Shown: piece by piece, positions 1-7,411 of the stretch
Layout of the letters: every line of letters starts with the position of its first letter
Position numbering within the stretch: position 1 is the stretch's first letter
Source of the DNA: a virus
Reading direction: 5' to 3' (one strand)
Virus record (IMG/VR): IMGVR_UViG_3300036832_001178
Coordinates: 1 to 47,438 of that record
Length of the DNA stretch: 47,438 nt
Program-made: the position numbers and the translations under genes
Notes under the pieces: model-generated
What the model was told of the DNA's origin: nothing
Databases searched by the model: none
Seen by the model: the letters and a program-made list of their open reading frames with translations, nothing else

Positions 1-52
1 CCACAGCCCATGTTAAAATCGTAAAGCGGTTACGGATTTCTGGATCAGTCAT
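1..52 (-). CDS. 5' fragment of an unidentified gene, cut by the window edge
   Basis: An ATG at 52 opens a frame that stays open to the window edge (17 codons, beginning MTDPEIRNRF). It overlaps the stop of the upstream SLOG gene by the ATGA arrangement used repeatedly in this leftward operon, which is the main support. Too little is visible to name a product. Confidence 0.6.
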   Translation of the reverse strand, partial: MTDPEIRNRFTILTWAV

Positions 53-537
53 TTTGCTACTCGATGAAGGTTTAACAAGTTACGGTCACCGTTACGGCGC
101 TCTTCCGATACTGAACCGTCGGGAAATACTATAGTAACCGATTTACGCTTCTCCCTGGCATAGCGTATTGTTGCCCAGGTACCGCTTCTAACTATTTCAA
201 CCATTTGAAACGGGGTGGCGATGAGATGGTTACAGCGGTCGGCAATGATTCTATTTCTTTCAAGTGGTTCCCTTGTCGTATGCACAAAGTAATCTTCACC
301 TCTACCCTGTTTACGTTGTACCCAGTATGTTCTACGCGACTCCTTACACGGGTAGATCTCGATGCGAAAATCAAAAAGATCACCAGCAGCACTATGAATA
401 GCATCATCCGCACCCTCCGCGCCGCCGTGAATGAGTAGGTCGTAACGATGCGGCAGCAAATTATGCATTATAGTAACTACCCGCTCTTCCTGTATCTTTG
501 TTATTCCGTCGCGGGTTCCGGTAAAACCGATAATCAT
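49..537 (-). CDS. SLOG/LOG-family nucleotide-binding protein
   Basis: The protein (162 aa from the ATG at 537) begins IIGFTGTRDG and continues with LIHGGAEGADDA and an IEIYPC strand. This is the Rossmann-like pattern of the SLOG superfamily (DprA/LOG/YspA), which binds nucleotides or nucleotide-derived ligands. A frame start exists 12 codons upstream, but it lies inside the promoter-like CGTATATATG at 571-580; the ATG at 537 has a GGGGG ribosome site 10 nt away and is preferred. It follows the metallophosphoesterase and overlaps the next gene by ATGA, so it belongs to the same leftward operon. The exact ligand and role are unknown; nucleotide or cofactor handling during infection is inference. 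Confidence 0.7.
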   Translation of the reverse strand: MIIGFTGTRDGITKIQEERVVTIMHNLLPHRYDLLIHGGAEGADDAIHSAAGDLFDFRIEIYPCKESRRTYWVQRKQGRGEDYFVHTTREPLERNRIIADRCNHLIATPFQMVEIVRSGTWATIRYAREKRKSVTIVFPDGSVSEERRNGDRNLLNLHRVAK

Positions 538-570
538 TGTTGTATTTCCCCCGTACTTCAACAGCTTATA

Positions 571-580
571 CATATATACG
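571..580 (-). promoter_or_regulatory. Promoter-like CGTATATATG motif
   Basis: On the minus strand this reads CGTATATATG, one of about a dozen copies of a CGTATA(T/G) motif placed 20-55 nt before leftward genes. Here it is about 34 nt before the SLOG start. A TTGGCC lies 18 bp upstream as a possible -35. Confidence 0.5.
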
Positions 581-590
581 GTGCGGTTTA

Positions 591-1580
591 TTACCCGGCC
601 AATAACTCTTTTCCCAGCTGTATATGCAGTTTACTTGCCTTGTTCCGCTTTGCATAATCAAGTAGTATTTCCTCACTTGTCAGACCAGTGTCGGTATCGG
701 TTTCAGGCTTATCTTTGTGCTCTATTTCTAACGGCACCGACTCAATACTGAACAGTAACCAACCTTTATCTTCGGCTATATTGCGGACTATTTCCTTATA
801 CTCTTTCCATTTCACATATTCGGCACGATGAAGCAAAACACGCACCTTTACGTGGTCGCCTTTACTTGCATCCTGATCGACATCCTCCGCGAACAGGTGT
901 TCCGGTTTGGTTATTGTCAGTATCACCTTACGCGGTGCCGGAAAGTATAAATCAGAATCATCACGATTGGTTATTTCTAATACACGCGGTTTAAAGGAAT
1001 CGCCGAACCGGGTATGGTACGGTGCACCGACATAGATGATTTTACCGCCGCGCAGTTCCTGCGGAACATGAATGTCACCGCTGTACACTATACCGTTGTA
1101 ATCGTCTAGTACAGCCGGGTCTACACCGGTAAGGATAGTCCCGTTTTCGGCTTTTGCACCGCTAAAGGTCGCATGGGTAAAGACAAACGGGAACTCGTGA
1201 AGTTTAAAACCACCCCACTTTTCACCAGCCGGTATGAGTGTAGCCCTGCCTATTGACAAATCTATGACACGCGGCTCTTTTATATAATTGATTTTGCCGG
1301 TGTCACTGCCGACAAACTCAAAGAACGGGTGCTTCGGATCAAAATAGTCGTGGTTACCTTTTAAAATAATCACCCTTTTATAATGGAGTGATAAATCTGT
1401 GAGTTCCTTGTACAGCCGGTTGACTAGTATAGACGGGTGGTGATCCTTTGCATCTGTCAAGTCACCACCAATAATCAACTCATCAGCGGTTTGGCTTCGT
1501 AACCATCTAAAGATCTCCCAACGGTATTCATCTAACGGCTTGTGGTTTAGGTGTAGATCAGCGGTAAAGATAACACTCAT
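591..1580 (-). CDS. Calcineurin-like metallophosphoesterase (SbcD/Mre11-like)
   Basis: The 329-residue protein shows the metal-binding motifs of the calcineurin-like phosphoesterase fold: D8 and H10 in FTADLHLN, GGDLTD around D40, KGNHD around residues 74-78, then a later THATFSG and SGDIHVPQ. This order matches SbcD/Mre11 and T4 gp47-type nucleases that process DNA ends with an SbcC/gp46 ATPase. No SbcC gene is visible; it could lie beyond the left edge. The ATG at 1580 has an AAAGGG ribosome site six bases upstream. A role in recombination or host DNA degradation is inferred from family and from the recombination genes in the same operon. It could be another phosphoesterase of the superfamily. 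Confidence 0.82.
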   Translation of the reverse strand: MSVIFTADLHLNHKPLDEYRWEIFRWLRSQTADELIIGGDLTDAKDHHPSILVNRLYKELTDLSLHYKRVIILKGNHDYFDPKHPFFEFVGSDTGKINYIKEPRVIDLSIGRATLIPAGEKWGGFKLHEFPFVFTHATFSGAKAENGTILTGVDPAVLDDYNGIVYSGDIHVPQELRGGKIIYVGAPYHTRFGDSFKPRVLEITNRDDSDLYFPAPRKVILTITKPEHLFAEDVDQDASKGDHVKVRVLLHRAEYVKWKEYKEIVRNIAEDKGWLLFSIESVPLEIEHKDKPETDTDTGLTSEEILLDYAKRNKASKLHIQLGKELLAG

Positions 1581-1583
1581 AAC

Positions 1584-1739
1584 TTACCCTTTCTTCTTAA
1601 CCACCAATCTTTTTATCAAATTTATCAATAAAAACACCGGGGTTAGGGTTAATACAATAATCAGCAGCGGTAACGAGAGGATCAAACCCGCAATGGTAAC
1701 GCAGGTGTGACTGATAGGAAGTCGTCGCCGACTAGTCAT
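1584..1739 (-). CDS. Small single-pass membrane protein
   Basis: This 51-residue frame has a basic N-terminus (MTSRRRLP), a long hydrophobic stretch rich in I, L and V (about residues 14-41) and a basic tail (KRLVVKKKG). It starts by ATGA overlap with the stop of the upstream small gene and ends just before the phosphoesterase ribosome site, so it fills the gap exactly. The overlap and the membrane pattern make it a likely real gene. Function unknown. Confidence 0.65.
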   Translation of the reverse strand: MTSRRRLPISHTCVTIAGLILSLPLLIIVLTLTPVFLLINLIKRLVVKKKG

Positions 1740-1963
1740 TCCCTCCGCGTTGCATTTGCCGGGTGTTTATGCTTTTCAAAATCCATGTTTATGACATTAC
1801 ACTCGTGACGAACACACCACACTTGAAAACCCTTCTGTGTCCACCCCGCTTCGATGTGTATCCAATCACGCGGTGTCACATCAGGCGGCTTTTCCTTCAG
1901 GCATAACCCGCAGTGAAAATACATCAGGATTTCTTTTTCATTACTCGGTATATCGTCACTCAT
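1736..1963 (-). CDS. Small cysteine-containing protein, unknown function
   Basis: The 75-aa protein contains a CGLC pair near residue 18 and a CVRHEC cluster near residue 50, a spacing compatible with a small zinc-binding module. ATGA overlaps join it to the genes on both sides. I do not recognise the family. Confidence 0.65.
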   Translation of the reverse strand: MSDDIPSNEKEILMYFHCGLCLKEKPPDVTPRDWIHIEAGWTQKGFQVWCVRHECNVINMDFEKHKHPANATRRE

Positions 1964-2118
1964 TTGGTACCCGGCGGTTCAAAGTGGATTATGACCTCGA
2001 TAGGGCGCGGCGGAATCGACCTTGCAACAAAAAACGACCCGACACCGATCATCAAGCCTATAATACAACCGGCCAGGACGATCCAAAGAGGGTTGTAATC
2101 GGTAAGATCAAACTTCAC
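1960..2118 (-). CDS. Small single-pass membrane protein with GTG start
   Basis: A 52-residue frame opens with GTG at 2118, six bases after an AGGG, and ends with a TGA inside the ATG of the next gene. It reads MKFDLTDYNP, then a hydrophobic segment of about 22 residues (LWIVLAGCIIGLMIGV region), then a proline-rich soluble tail. The overlap, ribosome site and upstream CGTATATATT motif at 2145-2155 support a real membrane peptide. Function unknown. Confidence 0.6.
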   Translation of the reverse strand: MKFDLTDYNPLWIVLAGCIIGLMIGVGSFFVARSIPPRPIEVIIHFEPPGTK

Positions 2119-2144
2119 CTTAAACCCTATCTATCACTCCCTTA

Positions 2145-2155
2145 AATATATACGC
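2145..2155 (-). promoter_or_regulatory. Promoter-like GCGTATATATT motif
   Basis: The minus strand reads GCGTATATATT about 30 nt before the GTG of the small membrane protein. It is a member of the recurrent CGTATA(T/G) family and would drive the 2118-to-49 gene group. Confidence 0.5.
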
Positions 2156-2162
2156 GGCACTT

Positions 2163-2666
2163 TTATAATCGCGCACGGGTCCTTACCGTATTGGTGACAG
2201 GTATAATAACCGGGTCAATATTCAAATCTTCTTCAAGCTTAGCCCGCACCGGCTTATTCATTACCCTAAAACTAATCCGCCGTACCCGCTTCTGCGGGGT
2301 TTCACGGTTCCTTGTTCTGACTAACATCTCCGGGTTGAACTCTAGGTAAGTAAAATCGGCATCAGACAAAGCACCGCCGATATAAGACATCCTTATCCCA
2401 CGGTTACTTACCGATTCTATTGACCAATGGTAGTGCAGTATTTTCCGTATATGGGTTGCGATAACCCGCACCGCATTAGGTGAGCACTTCAATTGATAGC
2501 AAAGATCGTCCATGTCAATAATGCGTGATACATGCTTACAGAGCAAATACATAAAGTTCATTTGTTGGATTGTCGGTTGCTTTGTGCACAGTAAATCACG
2601 GGAAAAACCAGACGGTGATCTGACCTTTCCTACTACCATATAATTCACCCCGTAATATTCTGGCAT
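2163..2666 (-). CDS. Winged-helix (OmpR/PhoB-type) DNA-binding regulator
   Basis: From the ATG at 2666 (GGAG seven bases upstream, much better than the TTG seven codons earlier) the protein has 167 residues. The middle part, beginning TIQQMNFMYLLCKHVSRI and ending SIESVSNRGIRMSY, follows the response-regulator winged-helix pattern: an N-terminal strand and helix, a recognition helix near NAVRVIATHIRKIL, and a wing with RGIRM. There is no receiver domain, so it is a stand-alone DNA-binding protein. A terminator immediately upstream separates it from the RecA-SSB transcript, suggesting separate control. A role in phage gene regulation is inferred. Confidence 0.6.
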   Translation of the reverse strand: MPEYYGVNYMVVGKVRSPSGFSRDLLCTKQPTIQQMNFMYLLCKHVSRIIDMDDLCYQLKCSPNAVRVIATHIRKILHYHWSIESVSNRGIRMSYIGGALSDADFTYLEFNPEMLVRTRNRETPQKRVRRISFRVMNKPVRAKLEEDLNIDPVIIPVTNTVRTRARL

Positions 2667-2695
2667 ATTATTTCTCCCCTTTGACAAAACAAAAC

Positions 2696-2726
2696 AAACA
2701 AAAAGGCCGGATTTTAATCCGGCCTT
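2696..2726 (-). terminator. Rho-independent terminator
   Basis: AAGGCCGG (2703-2710) and CCGGCCTT (2719-2726) form an 8-bp stem around ATTTTAAT. On the minus strand the stem is followed by a T-rich stretch (TTTTTGTTTGTTTTG). It ends the leftward transcript carrying SSB, RecA and the 68-aa gene. Confidence 0.85.
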
Positions 2727-2899
2727 CTCGTTATGGCTATCAACGGGTGTGCGGGGCTCTTTATCAATCCACCCGCGTGGTTAAGGTATTCACCCTAAAG
2801 CGGAGAGATTCACCGCTATACTCACTCGCCGAATTACTTGTCCATATACTTTAAGTACAAAACAGTTTCAAGGATGTTTTGTTCCGCAAGTAAAGTATT

Positions 2900-3106
2900 T
2901 TACAGCCTGGGCCTTGGCTTTCTTTGATTGTCCATTGCCGATTTAATCTTCGGTGCCAGTTCTCTGGCAAAACGGTCGAACTCATCAGCGGCAAGTTTCC
3001 ATGCATCCGGGTATTGTGACTCATTCCCTCGGTAACCTTGCGCGCACCGTCTAAGTATTGATGGAATATCGGTAGGATTCAAAGCGGTTAACAAACCAAA
3101 GCTCAT
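2900..3106 (-). CDS. Small protein downstream of recA, unknown function
   Basis: A 68-residue protein rich in arginine and alanine (ends KPRPRL). Its ATG overlaps the stop of the recombinase gene by one base (TAATG), so the two are translationally coupled. No family recognised. Confidence 0.6.
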   Translation of the reverse strand: MSFGLLTALNPTDIPSILRRCAQGYRGNESQYPDAWKLAADEFDRFARELAPKIKSAMDNQRKPRPRL

Positions 3107-4140
3107 TAGTTACTCCTGTATTTGGGTCGCACATTTTCAAGAAATCCGTCTTCTACACCCTTCCATAAGCGAACAACTTCCCGGCTTACACGCTCGGTTT
3201 CTTGCCAATATTCTGTATTTGTCATCTTATCCAATCTATTTTTAAGAGCCGGTCTTTTTACTTCAAATACCTCATCCCATAAACTACTATCTTCTAGCCA
3301 ATCCATACTCGTAACTAATGAATCAATACCGTGTCCAAAGCTAATGGTGAACTCACACCGCCTGTATGGCAGTGCAATCTTGTTTTTCTTGCAGTTGGCC
3401 TTGATATGAATCCCGGTAACCCGCTTTATACCATTTATAGTCCGTGTAACATCATCAGCATGGGATAGCCATAATGCTTGACTAGCAAAGAAGTCCAATG
3501 ACCTTCCACCAGAACGAGTTTTTGTCGGGAACATTGCGCCGATTTTATCACGGGTTTGTGATATGACCATAAAGTGCATGTTTGCTTGAGCAACACCTTT
3601 TCTCGACATACGCAGTAGCTTACCGATCATCTTAGCTTTGTCAGTATTATAGCTAGCGGCATCAAACTTCTCCTTCATCTCAGCTTTTGAAGTCAAACCG
3701 TCTAAAGAATCTAATACATAAAAACCCGGTAAACCGCTTGATTTACATTTATCAATGGCTTTACTTAAATCCTCGTAACAATCTTCAATCGTAATAATCG
3801 AATCCGGATCACTAATATCAACCCTTTCAACCGGCATTCCCAATGCAGCAGCATAGCCTTCATCAAAAGCTGATTCCGCTTCCCGGTAAAACATCAGTCC
3901 GTTGGAGAATTGCCTATTAAAGTTGGCAAATGCTTCAATCGCAAGTAATGTTTTACCTGTTGATTCATCACCAACTACATTGGATATTCGGGTTAACGGC
4001 CAACCGCCGCCGATAGTACAATCAAGAATAGTACAGCCAGATGATACAAAATCAACGGGCGGCTTAAGATTTGAAAAATAAATGCCTCCATCCTGGTCTT
4101 GCGAAGAAAAAGGCTCCTCATCGAGCTTTACCCGTGCCAT
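3106..4140 (-). CDS. RecA/UvsX-like recombinase
   Basis: The 344-residue protein carries a RecA-type Walker A, GDESTGKT at residues 57-64, a Walker B-like strand ending FYVLDSLDGL, and the SQTRDKIGAMF segment corresponding to the RecA L1/L2 region. It should form ATP-dependent filaments on single-stranded DNA and promote strand exchange. It is encoded between the gp32-like SSB and a coupled 68-aa gene and near clamp, clamp loader and polymerase, the usual setting of phage recombination-dependent replication. Length and motifs are typical of phage RecA homologues; it is shorter at the C-terminus than many bacterial RecA proteins. Confidence 0.85.
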   Translation of the reverse strand: MARVKLDEEPFSSQDQDGGIYFSNLKPPVDFVSSGCTILDCTIGGGWPLTRISNVVGDESTGKTLLAIEAFANFNRQFSNGLMFYREAESAFDEGYAAALGMPVERVDISDPDSIITIEDCYEDLSKAIDKCKSSGLPGFYVLDSLDGLTSKAEMKEKFDAASYNTDKAKMIGKLLRMSRKGVAQANMHFMVISQTRDKIGAMFPTKTRSGGRSLDFFASQALWLSHADDVTRTINGIKRVTGIHIKANCKKNKIALPYRRCEFTISFGHGIDSLVTSMDWLEDSSLWDEVFEVKRPALKNRLDKMTNTEYWQETERVSREVVRLWKGVEDGFLENVRPKYRSN

Positions 4141-4165
4141 TACTTCACTCCGATTTTAGTAATAG

Positions 4166-4190
4166 GCAGACTATCTCTCCCGGTCTGCCA
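4166..4190. promoter_or_regulatory. Hairpin between SSB and RecA genes
   Basis: GGCAGAC and GTCTGCC form a perfect 7-bp stem with an 11-nt loop in the 127-bp gap between the SSB stop and the RecA start. No T-run follows it on either strand, so it is more likely an mRNA processing or stability element than a terminator. Confidence 0.35.
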
Positions 4191-4267
4191 GCGGTTAGGT
4201 TGCCTAGCCGTTTTCTACAAGGCCGTCGCCCACTAGTACGGTTCAGCTTCCATATTAGGATTCGGAT

Positions 4268-5539
4268 CTACTCCCTGTTCAAACGATCACGCGCCCTTTG
4301 CCTTGAGCGTTCATTACTATCATCGTCGTCTTCTTGTCCGCGCCTGGGCCGTTCTTGGCGGGTTTCTTCCGCACTGTTATTGTCTTCATCAAAACGCGCT
4401 CTAGAAGAACGGCGCGGTTCTTCAGGCGGTAATACTTCCTGCCTAACAGCCCTAGTCATATCGGGGTCATCTTCGTCCCGCCCGTTGCTTCTGGCGCGGC
4501 GACCGCCATCAGAAGGGATTTCGTCGTCTAGGTCACGTGATAAACGTGACCTTCCTCTATCTCTACTTTCATCATCGTCTGAAGTTCTTCTCGGACGTTC
4601 GCGATCATCATCATCACGAGTGTTACTTCCGCGTCTTTCTTCTTCACGTCCGCGACGATCTTCCCGATCATTCTCTCTTGAACGTGAATAACGATCATCG
4701 TCGTCATCACTTCTTCGGTTACGGGTACTACGACGATCTTCTTCTTCATCATCACGGTTGCGCCGCCGTTCTACTTGGCGATCGTCCCGGTCTTCTTCAT
4801 CACGCTCACGGCTACGGGAACGGGGTTCTTCATCCCTTCCGCGCCCGGTAAACACTTGCTCAATGTGCTCATAAGAATAGAAGTTCAGGACGTCTGTTAA
4901 CGGGCGGTCGAATATTTCATCCAACCATGCATCATAATCACGATCATTATCCGATAACGGGCTAGGCTCGCGCATAACATGAAACCCGCGATACCTGGTG
5001 TCATTTCTTCTAGTCCCGGTACGGCTGAACTCAAGGTCGTAACCGTGATCTGGATGGATGATATTGATAACCGCCTTCGAGCGCCGGTTTATACACTGCG
5101 CGGCAATTTCAGAATTGAGGTTCAATGATACTTGCCACACCTGTAAACCGGCTTTTTCATCATCACGGTCGATAATGTAATAAATATAGGCTTCCTGTGG
5201 TGACAACGCACGTTTTTCATCAAGTGTCGCCCGCGCACCTAATTCAAATAGGCTATCACAGATCGGACAACGCTTTTCCGGTGAAGACTCGTTTTCCTTT
5301 AGACACAAGTATTGCCGGTCACGCGGGCCAACATCCCGGTGAAGGCGGATCAATAACCCGTAATGCTTGCTTCCTCTCCATGTCGGCGGTAGTATTCGGA
5401 TTAAATTTGCGCCTTGGTGCGGCTTGAACAGTTTGACATCCTTGTAGAGAGTGTCAAAAGTAGTCCGCTTTTCAGCAATTTCGACTGTCGCTTCATACGA
5501 AGGCGTGTAGTCGAAGTTACGTTCTCTGCCTCGTGCCAC
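4268..5539 (-). CDS. gp32-like single-stranded DNA-binding protein with a long mixed-charge tail
   Basis: Residues 1-230 resemble T4 gp32-type SSB. A zinc site H67-x11-C79-x11-C91-x2-C94 (CPIC at 91-94) closely matches the H-C-C-C arrangement of gp32, and aromatic and basic residues of an OB-fold surround it. From about residue 232 to 423 the protein is almost only R, D, E and S, in runs such as RSRSRERDEEDRDD. Usual phage SSBs end in a short acidic tail, so this 190-residue mixed-charge region is exceptional. It is predicted to be disordered and may recruit partners or drive condensation (inference). The gene lies directly upstream of recA and overlaps the preceding membrane-protein gene by 20-odd bases. 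Confidence 0.8.
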   Translation of the reverse strand: MARGRERNFDYTPSYEATVEIAEKRTTFDTLYKDVKLFKPHQGANLIRILPPTWRGSKHYGLLIRLHRDVGPRDRQYLCLKENESSPEKRCPICDSLFELGARATLDEKRALSPQEAYIYYIIDRDDEKAGLQVWQVSLNLNSEIAAQCINRRSKAVINIIHPDHGYDLEFSRTGTRRNDTRYRGFHVMREPSPLSDNDRDYDAWLDEIFDRPLTDVLNFYSYEHIEQVFTGRGRDEEPRSRSRERDEEDRDDRQVERRRNRDDEEEDRRSTRNRRSDDDDDRYSRSRENDREDRRGREEERRGSNTRDDDDRERPRRTSDDDESRDRGRSRLSRDLDDEIPSDGGRRARSNGRDEDDPDMTRAVRQEVLPPEEPRRSSRARFDEDNNSAEETRQERPRRGQEDDDDSNERSRQRARDRLNRE

Positions 5540-5696
5540 TAGATGGCTCCTTGCTACTGTTCAGTAATGACATGATATGCTCTTGTTTACCACGATGAAA
5601 ACCGCGTGAAAAACCCAGACCTATAAGATAGTAAAGCGGGTAACACACGATCACCATGACAACTACTATAGCTGTATTTGTGATTACCTGTTCCAT
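5517..5696 (-). CDS. Small membrane protein overlapping the SSB gene
   Basis: This 59-residue protein has one hydrophobic segment (about residues 8-28, IVVVMVIVCYPLYYLIGL) followed by a basic soluble tail. It starts at the ATG at 5696 (a GTG one codon earlier is possible), directly after the stop of the upstream gene, and its end overlaps the SSB start, so it is embedded in the operon. Function unknown. Confidence 0.55.
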   Translation of the reverse strand: MEQVITNTAIVVVMVIVCYPLYYLIGLGFSRGFHRGKQEHIMSLLNSSKEPSSGTRQRT

Positions 5697-5699
5697 CAC

Positions 5700-6161
5700 T
5701 TAAACCCTTCGGAAACGCTCCAACGAAGTCTTTTTTTCGGCCATCCCCGTCACCTCCCCGAAGTAATTAGAGTTATGTAGACTTACCAGGCTTTTAAGCA
5801 TCTCTGCTCTCATCCGGTAAGCATTTTTCAATGATTCCCATTTGCGAAATTCATGGTTACTTATGCGGTGGTCATTCAATACCCTGTGATAGTCATCCTC
5901 ACGGTTTATTTGCTGTTTGACCTTGTCTTCTGTTATCCGTTCACCGTCTGAAGTCATGTTATCACGGACATCAAGGTCTAACTCAGCAAACACCTTGTCG
6001 ATCTCCAGTGCCTTTCTATCCCGAATAGATTCGGCATAAGCCGTGCCTTCCGATGCATGAAAAAATAGATTGGGTTGTTTGATTAACTCAATATCAAGTG
6101 CATCCCGATCTACGGATAAACCGGCTTTTAATTCTTCGTAAGTTTCATCGTTGTATTTCAT
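5700..6161 (-). CDS. Helical protein, candidate UvsY-like recombination mediator
   Basis: The 153-aa protein is highly charged and mostly helical by composition, opening with EELKAGLSVDRDALDIE and ending with a helix containing RMRAEMLKSLVSLH. Its size, layout and position among SSB, RecA and clamp loader resemble T4 UvsY, which loads UvsX on gp32-covered DNA, but I see no diagnostic motif. The assignment is by context and general pattern only. A CGTATAG motif at 6185-6194 sits about 25 nt before its ATG. Confidence 0.4.
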   Translation of the reverse strand: MKYNDETYEELKAGLSVDRDALDIELIKQPNLFFHASEGTAYAESIRDRKALEIDKVFAELDLDVRDNMTSDGERITEDKVKQQINREDDYHRVLNDHRISNHEFRKWESLKNAYRMRAEMLKSLVSLHNSNYFGEVTGMAEKKTSLERFRRV

Positions 6162-6182
6162 GCGTACTACCTATACCTCTTT

Positions 6183-7151
6183 CTAACTATACGCACGGCT
6201 AAACAAACATCTACCAACAGCCGCTACAACCGGCGAGATACCGTTTGTACTGTCAAACGGCTCAAGAAAATGATCCAGTATAGACAAGGCAAAGCACACG
6301 GTTTTCTCATCCGGTAATTCTCGCTCTGTACCAAGGGCTACTTTAGTGAAGTATGCTCTTATTGTATGACGAACAGTCTCCGGGTTTATGTTCTCATCTT
6401 TCGCCAGTTCTAGCAATAACGGCTGTATCTTATTCCATTTAAATCCCTGTGCTAAACCGCGCGCAAGGTTAAATTCCGGTCCCGCTTCAACAACTTCAGT
6501 ATTGACAATCACCTGTAAGGCTTCGGCTCTGTCACGTACATCTTTACATGCAGATAGGTTGATTAATGCTTTTCTAGGCGACCCAAGCGAGTTCTTCGCA
6601 CACAACTCTATTATCTGTCGCGGGGTATCACACCGCTCGCGCTCAACAATATCACACAGGAAGTCAAATAATTCACTGAACGGGACTTGCTTTAAGATAT
6701 AGGTTGTACACCGCTGCTTTATTGTCTCCGGTAAACGGTTAAAGTTGGTAGTGCAAAAGAACCAGTTCATCCACTCGGGCGGTTCTTCAAGTATCTTCAG
6801 TAAAGCATCCCAACCGGCTTTTGATATCTGCTGACACTCATCAATAATAAAGCTTTTAGTAGACCCGGTTAGCGGGCGGTATGCCACTAAATCTTCAAGT
6901 TCCCGCATATGATCGACACCGTTGTACACAGCGGCGGATATTTCACGGAGACCTGATCTATCGGTTCCGGCATAGGCCGCACCTATTCTTGCCAGTGAAG
7001 TTTTACCCGTACCGGCTGGCCCGGTAAAGATAAAGGCATGGCTTGTTCGCTCATCCAATGCATTCTTAAACGATGTAACAACCGCCTTTTGGCCTATCAC
7101 TTCCTTAAAGGTTCTCGGTCGGTATTTGTTAATGAGTGACTCTTTACTCAT
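6183..7151 (-). CDS. Clamp-loader AAA+ ATPase (DnaX/RFC-like)
   Basis: The start is the ATG at 7151, which overlaps the stop of the zinc-ribbon gene as ATGA and has AAGG upstream; a GTG three codons earlier is less likely. The 322-residue protein begins with NKYRPRTFKEVIGQ, the classic clamp-loader opening, followed by Walker A GPAGTGKT at about 44-51, Walker B FIIDECQ at about 101-106, and an arginine-finger-like IKQRC segment near 145. It should load the sliding clamp encoded at 10703-11857. Only one loader subunit is visible in the window, so the ring may be homomeric or completed by host or unseen subunits. Confidence 0.85.
   Translation of the reverse strand: MSKESLINKYRPRTFKEVIGQKAVVTSFKNALDERTSHAFIFTGPAGTGKTSLARIGAAYAGTDRSGLREISAAVYNGVDHMRELEDLVAYRPLTGSTKSFIIDECQQISKAGWDALLKILEEPPEWMNWFFCTTNFNRLPETIKQRCTTYILKQVPFSELFDFLCDIVERERCDTPRQIIELCAKNSLGSPRKALINLSACKDVRDRAEALQVIVNTEVVEAGPEFNLARGLAQGFKWNKIQPLLLELAKDENINPETVRHTIRAYFTKVALGTERELPDEKTVCFALSILDHFLEPFDSTNGISPVVAAVGRCLFSRAYS
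6185..6194 (-). promoter_or_regulatory. Promoter-like GCGTATAGTT motif
   Basis: The minus strand reads GCGTATAGTT within the last codons of the clamp-loader gene and about 25 nt before the next start. It belongs to the recurrent CGTATA family; because it lies in coding sequence it could be coincidental. Confidence 0.3.
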
Positions 7152-7411
7152 TTGTGCCACCTTTCCAATCGCCGTAAATTTTCCTCATCCCACGGCCACT
7201 TACATGCTGCCTTTAGTTTCAGGCTTGCCATCCCAACGGATAAGGGATCGGTTGAAACTACAGTTGAAGGCCCGTCATACCAGACCATAAAACACGGTCG
7301 ACAAATGGGTATGCGGTGAAACGGTGAATACGGTCGTAAATACCTAGTCCCGCCGCAAGCTGAACACTTCACAAAACGTTGACCAGAAATATTTAACGCT
7401 ATACCTTGCAT
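7148..7411 (-). CDS. Small zinc-ribbon protein
   Basis: The 87-residue protein has CSACGG near residue 17 and CRPC near residue 38, forming a C-x2-C...C-x2-C zinc ribbon. Its ATG at 7411 overlaps the polymerase stop (TGATG) and its stop overlaps the clamp-loader start (ATGA), so it is translationally coupled to both. Possibly a replisome accessory or adaptor; this is inference from position. Confidence 0.6.
   Translation of the reverse strand: MQGIALNISGQRFVKCSACGGTRYLRPYSPFHRIPICRPCFMVWYDGPSTVVSTDPLSVGMASLKLKAACKWPWDEENLRRLERWHK

Noticed and set aside
4071-4691. 206-codon plus-strand frame rich in Ser/Leu/Arg
   Set aside because: It is the antisense of the low-complexity R/D/E region of the SSB; open only because of that composition.
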